From: Nitrosomonas sp.
Lineage (GTDB): Bacteria; Pseudomonadota; Gammaproteobacteria; Burkholderiales; Nitrosomonadaceae
DNA: 64,000 nt
Direction of reading: 5' to 3'
Assembly (NCBI RefSeq): GCF_021731985.1
Contig: NZ_JAKFWH010000006.1
Location: 35,046 to 99,045, forward strand
Shown: positions 8,733 to 16,998 of the stretch, piece after piece
How positions within the stretch are numbered: position 1 is the stretch's first letter
Layout of the letters: the number at the start of each line of letters is the position of its first letter
Notes under the pieces: generated by a model
Seen by the model: only the letters and a program-made list of their open reading frames with translations
Database searches by the model: none
Told to the model about the DNA's origin: nothing
Position numbers and translations under genes: made by a program

Positions 8733-9644
8733 TTACACCTTGATGAAGGTATCGAGCTGCGAGAACGTCATTTGGATTTCCTGCATTGCATCATCGCGCC
8801 GTGACAGGCTTATTTCCAGATTTGACGGCCTGAACCATCCGATGCTCTCGTATGCCTCTGCTAGTGTGCTTTGTCTTGTGATGAAGGAATGCACGATCTT
8901 GATCTGTATGGCGTACTGACTGGGAGTTCCAACGGTGCCGTCCTGTGCTACTGTTGCCGCATGATGTTGCTCATACCAGCGTTTTATAGTGCCAAATTGA
9001 TCATCCATTGTGGTTACGCGCAGCTCTACCGGTTCGCTGCTTTGAACAGAATCAAGAACAGCGACGCCAACTTTGCGTTTATCGCCAGATATGGTTAGGG
9101 GTGCATAATCCAGTTCCGTGGCGAATAGGTTGAACCACTGCGATATCCAATCACCCATAAGCGCGCTGGATACCTCAATCAGAAACAGATTCTTTTTTGA
9201 CAGCCGGGCACTTCGCATTGTTTGGTAGATTTGCCGGGCTTCAGTGGGTGTAATGCCGCCAAACAATGGCGTTGGTCTGCCCCAATACATAACCTGAGAC
9301 GCTATTCCGCTCATTCCAGGCAGGAAATCATTCAACAATCCGGAATCAAGTACGCGCAACCCGGCTCCGCTGATATCGCCGCGCATCAAATCGCCCACGA
9401 CACCGCCGCCCACGTTCAATGCTCTATGGGCTTCGATAGGGATGTGCTGGTTAATTGCATTCCTGACCACATTAGTTGCCATGGCGCCGCCAATGTTTGT
9501 TACGGCCTGAGCCAATTCACCTCCGCCCATCATATTCGCGGCCTGTTTGCTGATTCCGCCAGTGATTGACGTGGCACCGGAAATGGTAGCTCCAATCGTT
9601 CCTTGGGCAGATAGCGCTTGCGATACGTTATTGTATAAGGACAT
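8733..9644 (-). CDS. Phage tail-tube-like / baseplate tube-initiator protein
   Basis: The protein has 303 residues. The N-terminal half is Gly/Ala-rich (repeated GG and AN segments). The C-terminal half, from about residue 150, runs FLIEVSS, then LDYAPLTISGDKR and VELRVTTMDDQFGTIKRWY. This pattern is typical of proteins with a T4 gp19/gp54 tube-like beta-sandwich, which nucleate the tube on the baseplate. It ends with QMTFSQLDTFIKV. It is separated by only 2 bases from the genes on both sides, so the three minus-strand genes form one operon. Confidence 0.5.
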   Translation of the reverse strand: MSLYNNVSQALSAQGTIGATISGATSITGGISKQAANMMGGGELAQAVTNIGGAMATNVVRNAINQHIPIEAHRALNVGGGVVGDLMRGDISGAGLRVLDSGLLNDFLPGMSGIASQVMYWGRPTPLFGGITPTEARQIYQTMRSARLSKKNLFLIEVSSALMGDWISQWFNLFATELDYAPLTISGDKRKVGVAVLDSVQSSEPVELRVTTMDDQFGTIKRWYEQHHAATVAQDGTVGTPSQYAIQIKIVHSFITRQSTLAEAYESIGWFRPSNLEISLSRRDDAMQEIQMTFSQLDTFIKV

Positions 9645-9646
9645 GG

Positions 9647-11302
9647 TTATCCGCCTTTTCTACGGCGTTGTTTGCGATTTTGGATGATTGGGGCATCAAT
9701 CTCTATCGCACTATCCATTTTTCCTTGACCGAATCCTTGACCAAACCCAGGACCGCCGCCAGATCCATCATCCGGGTTTTCATCCTTCATTTCTACAATT
9801 GGCGCATACAATTTGGCCTGATCCTCATCAAGCATCATGGTTTTGGATAAGAACTCTTGCATCATTTCTTTGGTAGCGCCAATATCTTTCATCTGCTGCA
9901 TGGCTTGAACCAGTATCATTCCAGAATTCATTGAATCAGCTTTTGTGCGCTGCTTCTCCGCTTCTTGTGCTAAATTAGAGCCGTAGTAATTAACAGTGAA
10001 TGGCCGCTTATCAGGATCAAATACCGTTCCATACTTGTGCATCGTATGGATATCAATAGCGTGATAAATAAATTCTGACAATGAGTTACGAATAATCCTA
10101 GAATTTTCCGCTGCCTGAGCCGACATCCTGAAAAATCCACCTTCACCAAGACCGCCAGCTAACTGATCGGCAAATCCCAGCATGGCCAGATCGACACCAA
10201 TGGCACCGGAATACATGCGAGCGTGAAGCATGATATCTTCAATGCTGATGTTGTTGGTTCTGCCAGTCTGCCCGCCGTTTGCATTGCTTACTGTCGTAAG
10301 CTGTTTCTCATTGAATGTGGGGATAATGTGCCTAATTCGTTCTAGTACCGGCTGGCCATTCTTGACGGCATCTTCAGCGCGTTGTTTTGATGAGGTCAGC
10401 ATGGCTTTGATGGAAGCTAGGAATCTGTTTTGCTGCTCAATTGTCATTGACGTGAGATTCACCTGCAGCATTTGCTCATCAATCGAATCGAGCCAGCGTT
10501 GGCCAACAATGCCGACAAGCGATGAATACAGATTGTCGTAAGGACCTTCAGCGTTATAAAACAGCGAGCCACCGGCCATGCTTGGCATGATTGGCAGGTT
10601 TTCAATATTATCTTCGGTAATGGCTATCCTCATGGCTTTCTCTACAACACCGAACTGAGGCACCCATTGCGTGCGCGGCATTTTGAAGCGTGCCATCTGC
10701 GAAACATCCAGCCTTTCGAAGTTTCGAGTTCCAGTATAAACCGCATAACCGACTGTTCTATTCCCCTTCTCAAACGGCTGTACCAATTGCGGCCTGATCA
10801 TCTCGCCAGTGTAAAGATCCACAACGCCGCGCGATCTTTCCGAATAAATACGCGCGTAAGAATCGCCAAAAGATGCCCCGGTGTACGCTATTGTGCGTGC
10901 TTCACGGTTAATCATTGGCGATAAAGCGGCTGATATTTCATCAACAACCGCAGCCAATCGCTTATTCTTTTTAGCTTCCACAGTTTTTTCGATAAAAACC
11001 AGGTCTCCACTTGTTTCATGACCCCCAAGCGCGCAGGTAACCAGCAATCCAATTGCAGTAGATCCAATGGGGTCTGATTCCATGCTCGACCATTTGTTAT
11101 AAATCTGTTGGCGTGACCGGGCGGCGCGCCTGTCAGTTCCAAGTAACGATGCGACAGTGGTTTGACCTGAGCCGTAAAGATATGCATCGGACTCATTGAT
11201 TTCTTTGGCTACCGGGAGATTGGCTTTACTCCATCTGCTGGATGTCATGCCAATACTGGCAAGAAAGCTGTTCTTTTTGATGTGATTTGATGATTGCGGC
11301 AT
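9647..11302 (-). CDS. Phage portal protein
   Basis: The 551-residue protein has the size and layout of a myovirus portal, the dodecameric channel through which DNA enters the head. A central region contains VQPFEKG, PRTQWVPQFG and GGSLFYNAEGPYDN, followed by a long helical segment. A Gly- and charge-rich tail ends in RKQRRRKGG. GGLGEGGFFRMSAQAAENSRI near residue 405 resembles the portal helix region before the crown. It is the first gene of the minus-strand operon and diverges from the protease/scaffold gene, as expected for a head module. Confidence 0.65.
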   Translation of the reverse strand: MPQSSNHIKKNSFLASIGMTSSRWSKANLPVAKEINESDAYLYGSGQTTVASLLGTDRRAARSRQQIYNKWSSMESDPIGSTAIGLLVTCALGGHETSGDLVFIEKTVEAKKNKRLAAVVDEISAALSPMINREARTIAYTGASFGDSYARIYSERSRGVVDLYTGEMIRPQLVQPFEKGNRTVGYAVYTGTRNFERLDVSQMARFKMPRTQWVPQFGVVEKAMRIAITEDNIENLPIMPSMAGGSLFYNAEGPYDNLYSSLVGIVGQRWLDSIDEQMLQVNLTSMTIEQQNRFLASIKAMLTSSKQRAEDAVKNGQPVLERIRHIIPTFNEKQLTTVSNANGGQTGRTNNISIEDIMLHARMYSGAIGVDLAMLGFADQLAGGLGEGGFFRMSAQAAENSRIIRNSLSEFIYHAIDIHTMHKYGTVFDPDKRPFTVNYYGSNLAQEAEKQRTKADSMNSGMILVQAMQQMKDIGATKEMMQEFLSKTMMLDEDQAKLYAPIVEMKDENPDDGSGGGPGFGQGFGQGKMDSAIEIDAPIIQNRKQRRRKGG

Positions 11303-11369
11303 GTTTTGCGCACCATGAACATGATAATCCTATGATGTTATGGTTTTGAAACCCCAGAAATGCCTTGAT

Positions 11370-11400
11370 TTTCCGCAACAGATGCGCGTTACCGGAAAAC
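11370..11400. promoter_or_regulatory. Divergent pair of CCGGAAAA-type elements
   Basis: ACCGGAAAAC at 11391-11400 points towards the plus-strand gene starting at 11464. On the minus strand GCGGAAAATC (about 11369-11379) points towards the portal gene starting at 11302. Together they form an imperfect inverted repeat, TTTTCCG to CGGAAAA, centred in the divergent spacer. The plus-strand copy matches elements upstream of the capsid, tube and polyvalent genes. I infer paired promoter or activator sites. Confidence 0.45.
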
Positions 11401-11463
11401 TGCCAGTAAGAGCGTTTTTTCAGAAGGCATTATTGACTCAATTAGATAAAACAAGGAGTCAAT

Positions 11464-12312
11464 ATGCCTATATCTACCCCAATGATTCAGTATTCCCTCA
11501 AAGACAGGGGGCGAAAACATACCGGGCAGGCGCGTAATTTCAATACTAAATTGATATGCGACGCTATTAATAGCCCAGCTTGCCAGGAAATGGTTTCATC
11601 CCGCGGGATGGTTGGGTATTACGGGCACTTCCCAAGATTACGATTTGGCATGATGCCATCGGAGGGTGGTATGGATGGCGGCAAGTATGTGCCGGTCGAT
11701 CCCGCATTCGTTACCACGCACCTGAGCGCAACACCAGAGGGAATCATCCGGCATCAGGCTGAATTCCTGGATACCGCAGCCGGTTTGGTTGCGGCCAAAG
11801 CATGGAATGGCAGGGTAGGGGGCTTTTCTTCTGCTATCGATGAGTCTAAGCCGCAATTCTTTGGCTTTGACTACGTGTTACAGCCTAACTATCTGGGTAA
11901 TTCTTTCCGTGGTGTTGTTTTGGATGATGTCATGGGCGGCAATTTTGGTGAGCTGACTTACGACGATATCTACGCAGCCGAACAAGACGAACAAAAACAA
12001 GCAATGATTGTATTGCTGGACAGCTTAGATCGTGAGCGTAACGTATCCAGCGAAACAATAGAGCGGCTGCAGCAAGAAAACGAGCAATTGCTATCCATGC
12101 TGGCAAAGAAAGGTAGCGATCCTTCCATGGTGCTTGATGCGTCTTATATTGCGCCCATCATGGTATCCGGTGGAACCCTTGACTCAATCCAGCGGGATAT
12201 GGCGAGTTTCAAAAACATGGATTCGTTACCAGGTTTTGTTTCTCCCGTGAAAGAGGTGAGGGAAGAGACTGGTTCTGTTGTCAATCGCCTGCTCAATAGA
12301 TTTAAGCGGTAG
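11464..12312 (+). CDS. Putative prohead protease/scaffold
   Basis: The protein has 282 residues. GIIRHQAEFLDTAAGLVAAK (about 99-118) is followed by GRVGGFSSAID. A His and a downstream G-F-S-S-A serine resemble the catalytic pair of herpesvirus-like phage prohead proteases. The C-terminal part has a coiled coil at about 175-220, rich in Q, E and L, and a basic end (VVNRLLNRFKR). Protease followed by a scaffolding coiled coil is common in phages. ACAAGGAGTCAAT precedes the ATG and gives a strong ribosome-binding site. The position between portal and capsid fits. The catalytic assignment is an inference. Confidence 0.5.
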   Translation: MPISTPMIQYSLKDRGRKHTGQARNFNTKLICDAINSPACQEMVSSRGMVGYYGHFPRLRFGMMPSEGGMDGGKYVPVDPAFVTTHLSATPEGIIRHQAEFLDTAAGLVAAKAWNGRVGGFSSAIDESKPQFFGFDYVLQPNYLGNSFRGVVLDDVMGGNFGELTYDDIYAAEQDEQKQAMIVLLDSLDRERNVSSETIERLQQENEQLLSMLAKKGSDPSMVLDASYIAPIMVSGGTLDSIQRDMASFKNMDSLPGFVSPVKEVREETGSVVNRLLNRFKR

Positions 12313-12320
12313 GGCTTGGC

Positions 12321-13046
12321 ATGCTTGAGCCAGTCAAGGTAGCTTTTGGTGAATATATGGGCGCGTTCTACTCAGGAATAGCGCCTACCACCATTGGGTT
12401 GAACGAATATGTTACGCGTGGTCTCGCTAAAAGCATTGTGTGGGCACCGTCGAGAATGGTTGATGCTGTAGAGGAGATGCTTTCATCATGGCAGCGCAAT
12501 GATACGGATGGCGCGCCCACGCAACCGGCCAAGATGCCCATTATCTTTGTGGCCATAGCAAAAGATTACACACCTTCCGGGCGTGACTATACGCGGCAAA
12601 TATCCGAACAAGTAGAAGTCATATTGCCGGGCGATACCAAAGAGCGTGATTTCAGAGTGCGAGTTATTTCTGGCGATGTTCGCGCGCAAGTTGTGTTTTG
12701 TGCGTTCGATGAACCAACCGCCAGATCATTGGCAGCTCAGTTCCTCTTATATCTGGACAACATGGAGAATAGGCGGTTTTTCTCCACCTACACGTTTGCC
12801 GGTCAGAATCTCACTTGGCCGGTGCAAATTGAATCCCCAGACAACCCCGCCATGTCCATTCAAACGGACTCGAAGAATTTAACAATACTGGCATGCGATG
12901 TCACATTAAGAGCATCGATACCATTATTCAGTGCGCCTGCAGATAGCGACCCGAATGATGGCAAGGGAACTGATGGAGACCCAATAGATCCGCATGGTTA
13001 CCAAGTGGTTGTGCAAGTTAACTACGATAAAGAGGATGTGCTTTGA
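12321..13046 (+). CDS. Phage neck or tail-terminator-like protein
   Basis: This 241-residue soluble protein has no recognised motif. Its size, its position after the protease/scaffold gene and its predicted alternation of strands (FRVRVISGDVRAQVVFCAF) fit a head-tail connector or tail-terminator protein. A C-terminal acidic low-complexity segment (DSDPNDGKGTDGDP) precedes a final beta strand. The stop overlaps the start of the next gene in a TGATG arrangement. The role is inferred from context. Confidence 0.4.
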   Translation: MLEPVKVAFGEYMGAFYSGIAPTTIGLNEYVTRGLAKSIVWAPSRMVDAVEEMLSSWQRNDTDGAPTQPAKMPIIFVAIAKDYTPSGRDYTRQISEQVEVILPGDTKERDFRVRVISGDVRAQVVFCAFDEPTARSLAAQFLLYLDNMENRRFFSTYTFAGQNLTWPVQIESPDNPAMSIQTDSKNLTILACDVTLRASIPLFSAPADSDPNDGKGTDGDPIDPHGYQVVVQVNYDKEDVL

Positions 13047-13378
13047 TGGAAATTTACATCGATGCTGACGTTGATTTGCTTAACGGCATAGCTATGGCTT
13101 GGCTGTTGATTGGGTTGGTCTGGTCGTTAATCGTGCTGCGGATGTGCGCGAGGAATCAGGATGATTATGAGTTTATCAATCAGAAGCTTGGGATTGTCAT
13201 TCTAACCGCTGTTATCGGATGGCCGTACAACTTGTTCTGCTGGATATTCTCCTGGTCTGGGTGGTTAATGCCTGCTAAAGATGTGTTATGGGGTGAGAGC
13301 ACTCCCACATTTATGGTTGCAGTGGTTTACCCCTTAATTGCTTCTGTCATTATCGCCTTTCTTGTCGGAGCGCTATGA
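13046..13378 (+). CDS. Small phage membrane protein
   Basis: This protein of about 110 residues has three likely membrane segments: LNGIAMAWLLIGLVWSLIVL, GIVILTAVIGWPYNLFCWIF and FMVAVVYPLIASVIIAFLVG. I chose the ATG at 13046, which overlaps the previous stop; a TTG one codon earlier is also possible. It lies in the head/neck operon and may be a holin-like or superinfection-exclusion protein. The sequence does not decide this. Confidence 0.45.
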   Translation: MEIYIDADVDLLNGIAMAWLLIGLVWSLIVLRMCARNQDDYEFINQKLGIVILTAVIGWPYNLFCWIFSWSGWLMPAKDVLWGESTPTFMVAVVYPLIASVIIAFLVGAL

Positions 13379-13863
13379 TCAAAATCCAAGCCACATTCAT
13401 TGGCTACGGCGGGCGCGCCTGCACCCTGTTTTCGGCTATCGACCCTGATTCTAATGTTCTGGTTGTCAGCGTTGAATCTGAATATAGAACTGGCCGCATG
13501 GACGGCTGTATCGTCATAACCAATAATCCAGAAATACCCTACGACAGCTTATTTACTGACGACGATATCAAAGCGGCAATATCCGCCTTCTTTGCGTTTA
13601 AAACCGGCTTTGCCAATGACAACAAAAGCCAAAGATTGGTGTTTTCTGAGCGGGCGGCAAGATCAAACCCAGAACAATCAATTGAAAAGGACGGAATGGA
13701 TTCTTCCGGCCCGCGTTTTCGAATATCTGAGGGCGTTACCTGCGGACAGATCGCAGCACTGGCTACGTGCCTGCACGCATCCCGTTCTGGCACGATTGAG
13801 CAAACACTGAATATGTTTGATGCTCTCAATGCACTTTCGCGCGGTGAAATTATCACTATTTGA
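13375..13863 (+). CDS. Hypothetical phage protein
   Basis: This 162-residue protein is translationally coupled to the preceding membrane protein gene through an ATGA overlap. The first 75 residues look like a beta-rich fold. The last 40 residues form helices (TCGQIAALATCLHASRSG). I do not recognise the family. The neighbours suggest a virion assembly or accessory role. Confidence 0.4.
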   Translation: MIKIQATFIGYGGRACTLFSAIDPDSNVLVVSVESEYRTGRMDGCIVITNNPEIPYDSLFTDDDIKAAISAFFAFKTGFANDNKSQRLVFSERAARSNPEQSIEKDGMDSSGPRFRISEGVTCGQIAALATCLHASRSGTIEQTLNMFDALNALSRGEIITI

Positions 13864-13874
13864 GGGTTTCGCTG

Positions 13875-14210
13875 ATGATTGATAAAAACTCCACGGCGGC
13901 CAAGAATTTCTATAAGGAAATACGTCTATTCTCCGAAAGAACAAAATCTTGGGACCCGCAGATATCCTATGAAACCAAGCCAGACGAAGCGCATGATCTG
14001 ACGCTGGTTTCTCAGCGCGTATATGGCCGCCGCGATGAATATCTGGTGATCATGGCTGCTGCTGGTCTGGATATGGTCGATCAAGCTTTGCCACAAAAGC
14101 GCCTGACATTGCCTACTGAGGCGCAGCTATACGCCATTAAACGCAGAACAGGATTTGAATCAAAGGCAGATAGCCGGTTTAATTTCTCACCTACATGGGC
14201 AAGGTCCTAG
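13875..14210 (+). CDS. Tail protein X-like / LysM-like small phage protein
   Basis: The protein has about 111 residues. The core DLTLVSQRVYGRRDEYLVIM, continuing through AAAGLDMVDQALPQK to LTLPTEAQL, matches the pattern of P2-type tail protein X: a hydrophobic start, then VYG, A-x-x-G-L, LP and L-x-L-P. Tail X proteins are LysM-like and help complete the tail, so a tail or baseplate completion role is inferred. I chose the ATG at 13875, preceded by GAGG, over an upstream TTG that overlaps the previous gene. Confidence 0.5.
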   Translation: MIDKNSTAAKNFYKEIRLFSERTKSWDPQISYETKPDEAHDLTLVSQRVYGRRDEYLVIMAAAGLDMVDQALPQKRLTLPTEAQLYAIKRRTGFESKADSRFNFSPTWARS

Positions 14211-14213
14211 ACT

Positions 14214-15305
14214 ATGGCCGATATATGGATGGGAAAAATCAAGGGGCATATCAGCGAGGCCAGAAACCGGGCTAAGGCCGATAAACTTGAACGGGAAGCC
14301 GCAGAAAAACACCCGCAGTCAATAATACTAACCAAGCGTGAAGTCCAAGGTGAATGGGATGCCAGCCGGGTACTTTTGACAACCTTGGGTGGCGGTGCCG
14401 CGCGCCCAATTACAACTAATGATCTTGCGCAATTCCGTCATAACATGAGGATGGCGCAAAAGAACTTTAACGGCGATGGTATTACTGCGCGTCAGGTTAT
14501 TGATCTTGCCTCATCCAGACCCATGCCGGGTACGGGCACGGATACTGACATTAATCGCGCGAAAAAACAGATATCCATGGCCGTGCCAGTTTCGGCTTTC
14601 AATAACGAGATTCGCTTTATTACCAATGCCGGTCCGGAATCTGATGTTACCCGGCATCATGTTCTTGTTCGCTTCAATGCTTTTGCTGAAGCAGCCAACA
14701 AACTAATGGCATCGACCACCAAAGAGCGTAAAGATTCCAAGCAGGCGGCAAATTGGCTCAGAAAACAAAAACTGGCCTTCGATTGTGATTGCGGCAGGCA
14801 TCGATACTGGTTTCGTTATATCAGCACAATCGGGAATTTTAACGCCGGTCGCAAAGAGCTTGGGTTTCCTAAAATACGCAACCCGAACCTTCAAGGCGTG
14901 GCATGCAAGCATGTTCTGCGCGTCATGTCTGAGGTTGAATCATCAATATCGGTGCTTAATTTCCTGACAAAGCACATGATAAAGCTGCGGGATTCACAAG
15001 ATAACACTGCTCGGCACCAAGCCAAGCAATCGGATTTTGATGATGATGTTAAGAAAAAATCCACACGCAAGCAACCCAAGCCCATTAAAACCAGTGTTCA
15101 GCGCGAGAGAGAGCGGCAGAGGGCTAAGGAACGCGAGCAGCTGCATAAGAAAGCCAAGCAAGTTACCAGGATCACCAGAAAACCGGCAGCTACACGCAGA
15201 ATCGAAGCGGCGATGGAATCAGGCAAACTCTCAGCATCGGATTTGGATGTCCTGCGCAGAATGGGATTCACTGATAATGAAATTGCAGCCAAACTCAAAG
15301 GGTAA
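14214..15305 (+). CDS. Phage protein with SWIM-like zinc-binding motif
   Basis: The protein has 363 residues. FDCDCGRHRYWFRY near residue 190 and GVACKHVLRVM near 230 together give C-x-C ... C-x-H, the ligand pattern of SWIM zinc fingers. The region after residue 270 is extremely basic and helical (repeated R-E-R-x-R and K-K-A-K). The final 30 residues look like a small helical UBA-like tail (LDVLRRMGFTDNEIAAKL). DNA binding is plausible. The gene sits between neck-type genes, so a packaging or head-vertex role is possible but unproven. Confidence 0.5.
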   Translation: MADIWMGKIKGHISEARNRAKADKLEREAAEKHPQSIILTKREVQGEWDASRVLLTTLGGGAARPITTNDLAQFRHNMRMAQKNFNGDGITARQVIDLASSRPMPGTGTDTDINRAKKQISMAVPVSAFNNEIRFITNAGPESDVTRHHVLVRFNAFAEAANKLMASTTKERKDSKQAANWLRKQKLAFDCDCGRHRYWFRYISTIGNFNAGRKELGFPKIRNPNLQGVACKHVLRVMSEVESSISVLNFLTKHMIKLRDSQDNTARHQAKQSDFDDDVKKKSTRKQPKPIKTSVQRERERQRAKEREQLHKKAKQVTRITRKPAATRRIEAAMESGKLSASDLDVLRRMGFTDNEIAAKLKG

Positions 15306-15310
15306 ACGAC

Positions 15311-15793
15311 ATGTTAACGAACGTACCGAAAGCAATTAATCGCATGGCGCGCAATATCGTCATCAATCATCCTAATTCATTTGAATGCCAGCTCTACAGG
15401 AAGTCTGTTAATAGAACAAATGAATCTACCGTTTCCGGCATGCCAACTATTGGCGGCCTGGGTGTCATCAGCGCTGAAGATGAAGAGGATATTTCCTACG
15501 ACTTTCTTGGCAGCGGGTATGCGCTGCAAGCTGAACCGTTCTCGCCATCGTCAATGATGGAGCGGCAAGATGCAAATAATGGATTTGCCAATGAATTCCG
15601 TTTCTTGATCGAGCCAGAACAGCCTACCGGGGCAGAAGGCAGCTTCATGATAAAGAAAGGCGATGTGATGCTTATCGTGATATCGGATGAGGTCAGATTA
15701 GCCTACGAAATAGTCGAGCCAGAGACTGTTATGAATATCAGCCCATTCGCAATGCGGTATGTAACTAATCGCCGAGGGGATCTTGATATTTGA
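15311..15793 (+). CDS. Phage head-tail connector candidate
   Basis: This 160-residue soluble protein starts 5 bases after the SWIM-like gene ends. The N-terminal stretch reads FECQLYRKSVNR. The C-terminal half is beta-rich (GDVMLIVISDEVRLAYEIV). There is no recognised family. Size and place at the end of the head/neck operon fit a small completion protein. A hairpin terminator for the opposing gene follows. Confidence 0.4.
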   Translation: MLTNVPKAINRMARNIVINHPNSFECQLYRKSVNRTNESTVSGMPTIGGLGVISAEDEEDISYDFLGSGYALQAEPFSPSSMMERQDANNGFANEFRFLIEPEQPTGAEGSFMIKKGDVMLIVISDEVRLAYEIVEPETVMNISPFAMRYVTNRRGDLDI

Positions 15794-15818
15794 TTTCATG
15801 TGTCTCGAATGTGCCAAT

Positions 15819-15843
15819 TAAAAAAGGGAGCTGAGCCCCCTTT
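15819..15843 (-). terminator. Intrinsic terminator of the PEP-CTERM gene
   Basis: AAAGGG at 15823-15828 pairs with CCCTTT at 15838-15843 around a short GC-rich loop. Read on the minus strand, the hairpin runs into six T residues. It lies just past the stop of the minus-strand gene at 15866 and may also slow readthrough from the plus-strand operon. Confidence 0.6.
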
Positions 15844-15865
15844 CTGGATAAAATGTCAGATTAAA

Positions 15866-16693
15866 TTACAGGGCAGCTTCCTTTCTGCGCCCCGCGATAA
15901 ATCCAATTAAACAAAGACCAACCAATAACATGGCGTAGGTTCCGGGTTCTGGAACAGCACCCATGATGTACTCGTAACCGAAAGTAACTGAATGGTGACT
16001 AGGAATGGTGCCAAGATTATAAACTAAGCCAATTGATGAGTCAGAATTTACATAATCACCAAGCGCACAGCAAGTAAAAGGAAAGGGAACAGGATCAATG
16101 TAAGACATTATGCCAAATGCTGATGGAGCAGTAGTGTTAGCTAACGTCACCGACCAACCATCCAAGCTCGTAGCCGATACAGAAGCGCCGTTTCCTGTTC
16201 CACTGATTATATTATGTGTGTCAGGGCCAAGACCAACCGGCAAACCTTGGTTTGGGTTAAATCCAACACGCCATTGTGAATCTATAGCTTCAAATCCGGT
16301 ATTATTCGTAAGCTGAATCTGAACAGCAACATGACCATGCACTGGAATAGATACCGTTTCTACAAATTTCCAACCATCGGAATCTGCGCTGGTTACCATC
16401 ACGATAATTGAATCGGTGGGGTCATTATTTTTATGAAGCGAAAAAACCATATTATTCAGTATACTTGATGTGCCGCCATTGAAAGACCAACTGCCGTGAT
16501 CAAAGAACTCTCTTCCCATAAAACTTAGACCAAGGGAGGTAGCGCTGGGGAAATGATCGGGATCAGCGACCGTGGCAACGGTGCCCAAGTCGTCGGTAAT
16601 AACAATAGGTGCGGCATGTGCTGTAACAAAGGTACCACATAGAGCTATCACCGCTATTTTCGCCAAGCAATTTCGTTTCAATTCAAATTCCAT
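15866..16693 (-). CDS. PEP-CTERM exported protein, phage-borne
   Basis: This 275-residue protein starts with a signal peptide (CLAKIAVIALCGTFVTAHAA). It ends with VPEPGTYAMLLVGLCLIGFI followed by GRRKEAAL, a canonical PEP-CTERM sorting signal. The body is beta-rich with no enzyme motif. It sits antisense between two phage structural operons and has its own terminator and a divergent promoter region, as expected for a cargo ('moron') gene. Its product would depend on the host exosortase for cell-surface processing. It shares the sorting tail, but not the HAF repeats, with the protein at 3318-4478. Confidence 0.8.
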   Translation of the reverse strand: MEFELKRNCLAKIAVIALCGTFVTAHAAPIVITDDLGTVATVADPDHFPSATSLGLSFMGREFFDHGSWSFNGGTSSILNNMVFSLHKNNDPTDSIIVMVTSADSDGWKFVETVSIPVHGHVAVQIQLTNNTGFEAIDSQWRVGFNPNQGLPVGLGPDTHNIISGTGNGASVSATSLDGWSVTLANTTAPSAFGIMSYIDPVPFPFTCCALGDYVNSDSSIGLVYNLGTIPSHHSVTFGYEYIMGAVPEPGTYAMLLVGLCLIGFIAGRRKEAAL

Positions 16694-16873
16694 AATTACT
16701 CACTATTCCTTTAATTTAGATTGTTATTATTAATGGATGCGTCGAATCCGACATACTATTATGAATTTTTTGAATAAAATCAGCAAGAGAAACTCAGTTC
16801 CAAAAACCGTTTAGCAATAAAGGGAAGTCAGAGTAAAGCTAAGCTGCGTAGCATGCCTCCTTTGCATAATAAA

Positions 16874-16884
16874 ACCGGAAAAAC
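16874..16884 (+). promoter_or_regulatory. ACCGGAAAAAC element upstream of capsid gene
   Basis: The element ACCGGAAAAAC is followed by CCCCGTTTCA. It lies about 115 bases before the capsid ATG and matches, in the same orientation, the element before the tail-tube gene. It is a candidate phage promoter or activator site. Confidence 0.45.
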
Positions 16885-16917
16885 CCCCGTTTCAGCAAAT
16901 TTCCAGATTCCAGAATA

Positions 16918-16967
16918 GGCACTTGCCAATGTTTAAAACATTGGAGGTGCCCGGTCATCCGTCCGGG
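16918..16967 (+). promoter_or_regulatory. Capsid leader hairpins
   Basis: GGCAC-TTG-CCAATGTTT, one A, then AAACATTGG-AG-GTGCC forms a long hairpin at 16918-16951. Its inner 19 bases form a near-perfect palindrome around one unpaired A. CCCGG at 16950-16954 can pair with CCGGG at 16963-16967, so the two hairpins overlap and may exclude each other. They sit in the leader just before the capsid ribosome-binding site (AGGACAG). They could stabilise the abundant capsid mRNA or be a processing or regulator site. Confidence 0.5.
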
Positions 16968-16998
16968 TGAGTAATGTTAACCATAGGACAGAAGAATT

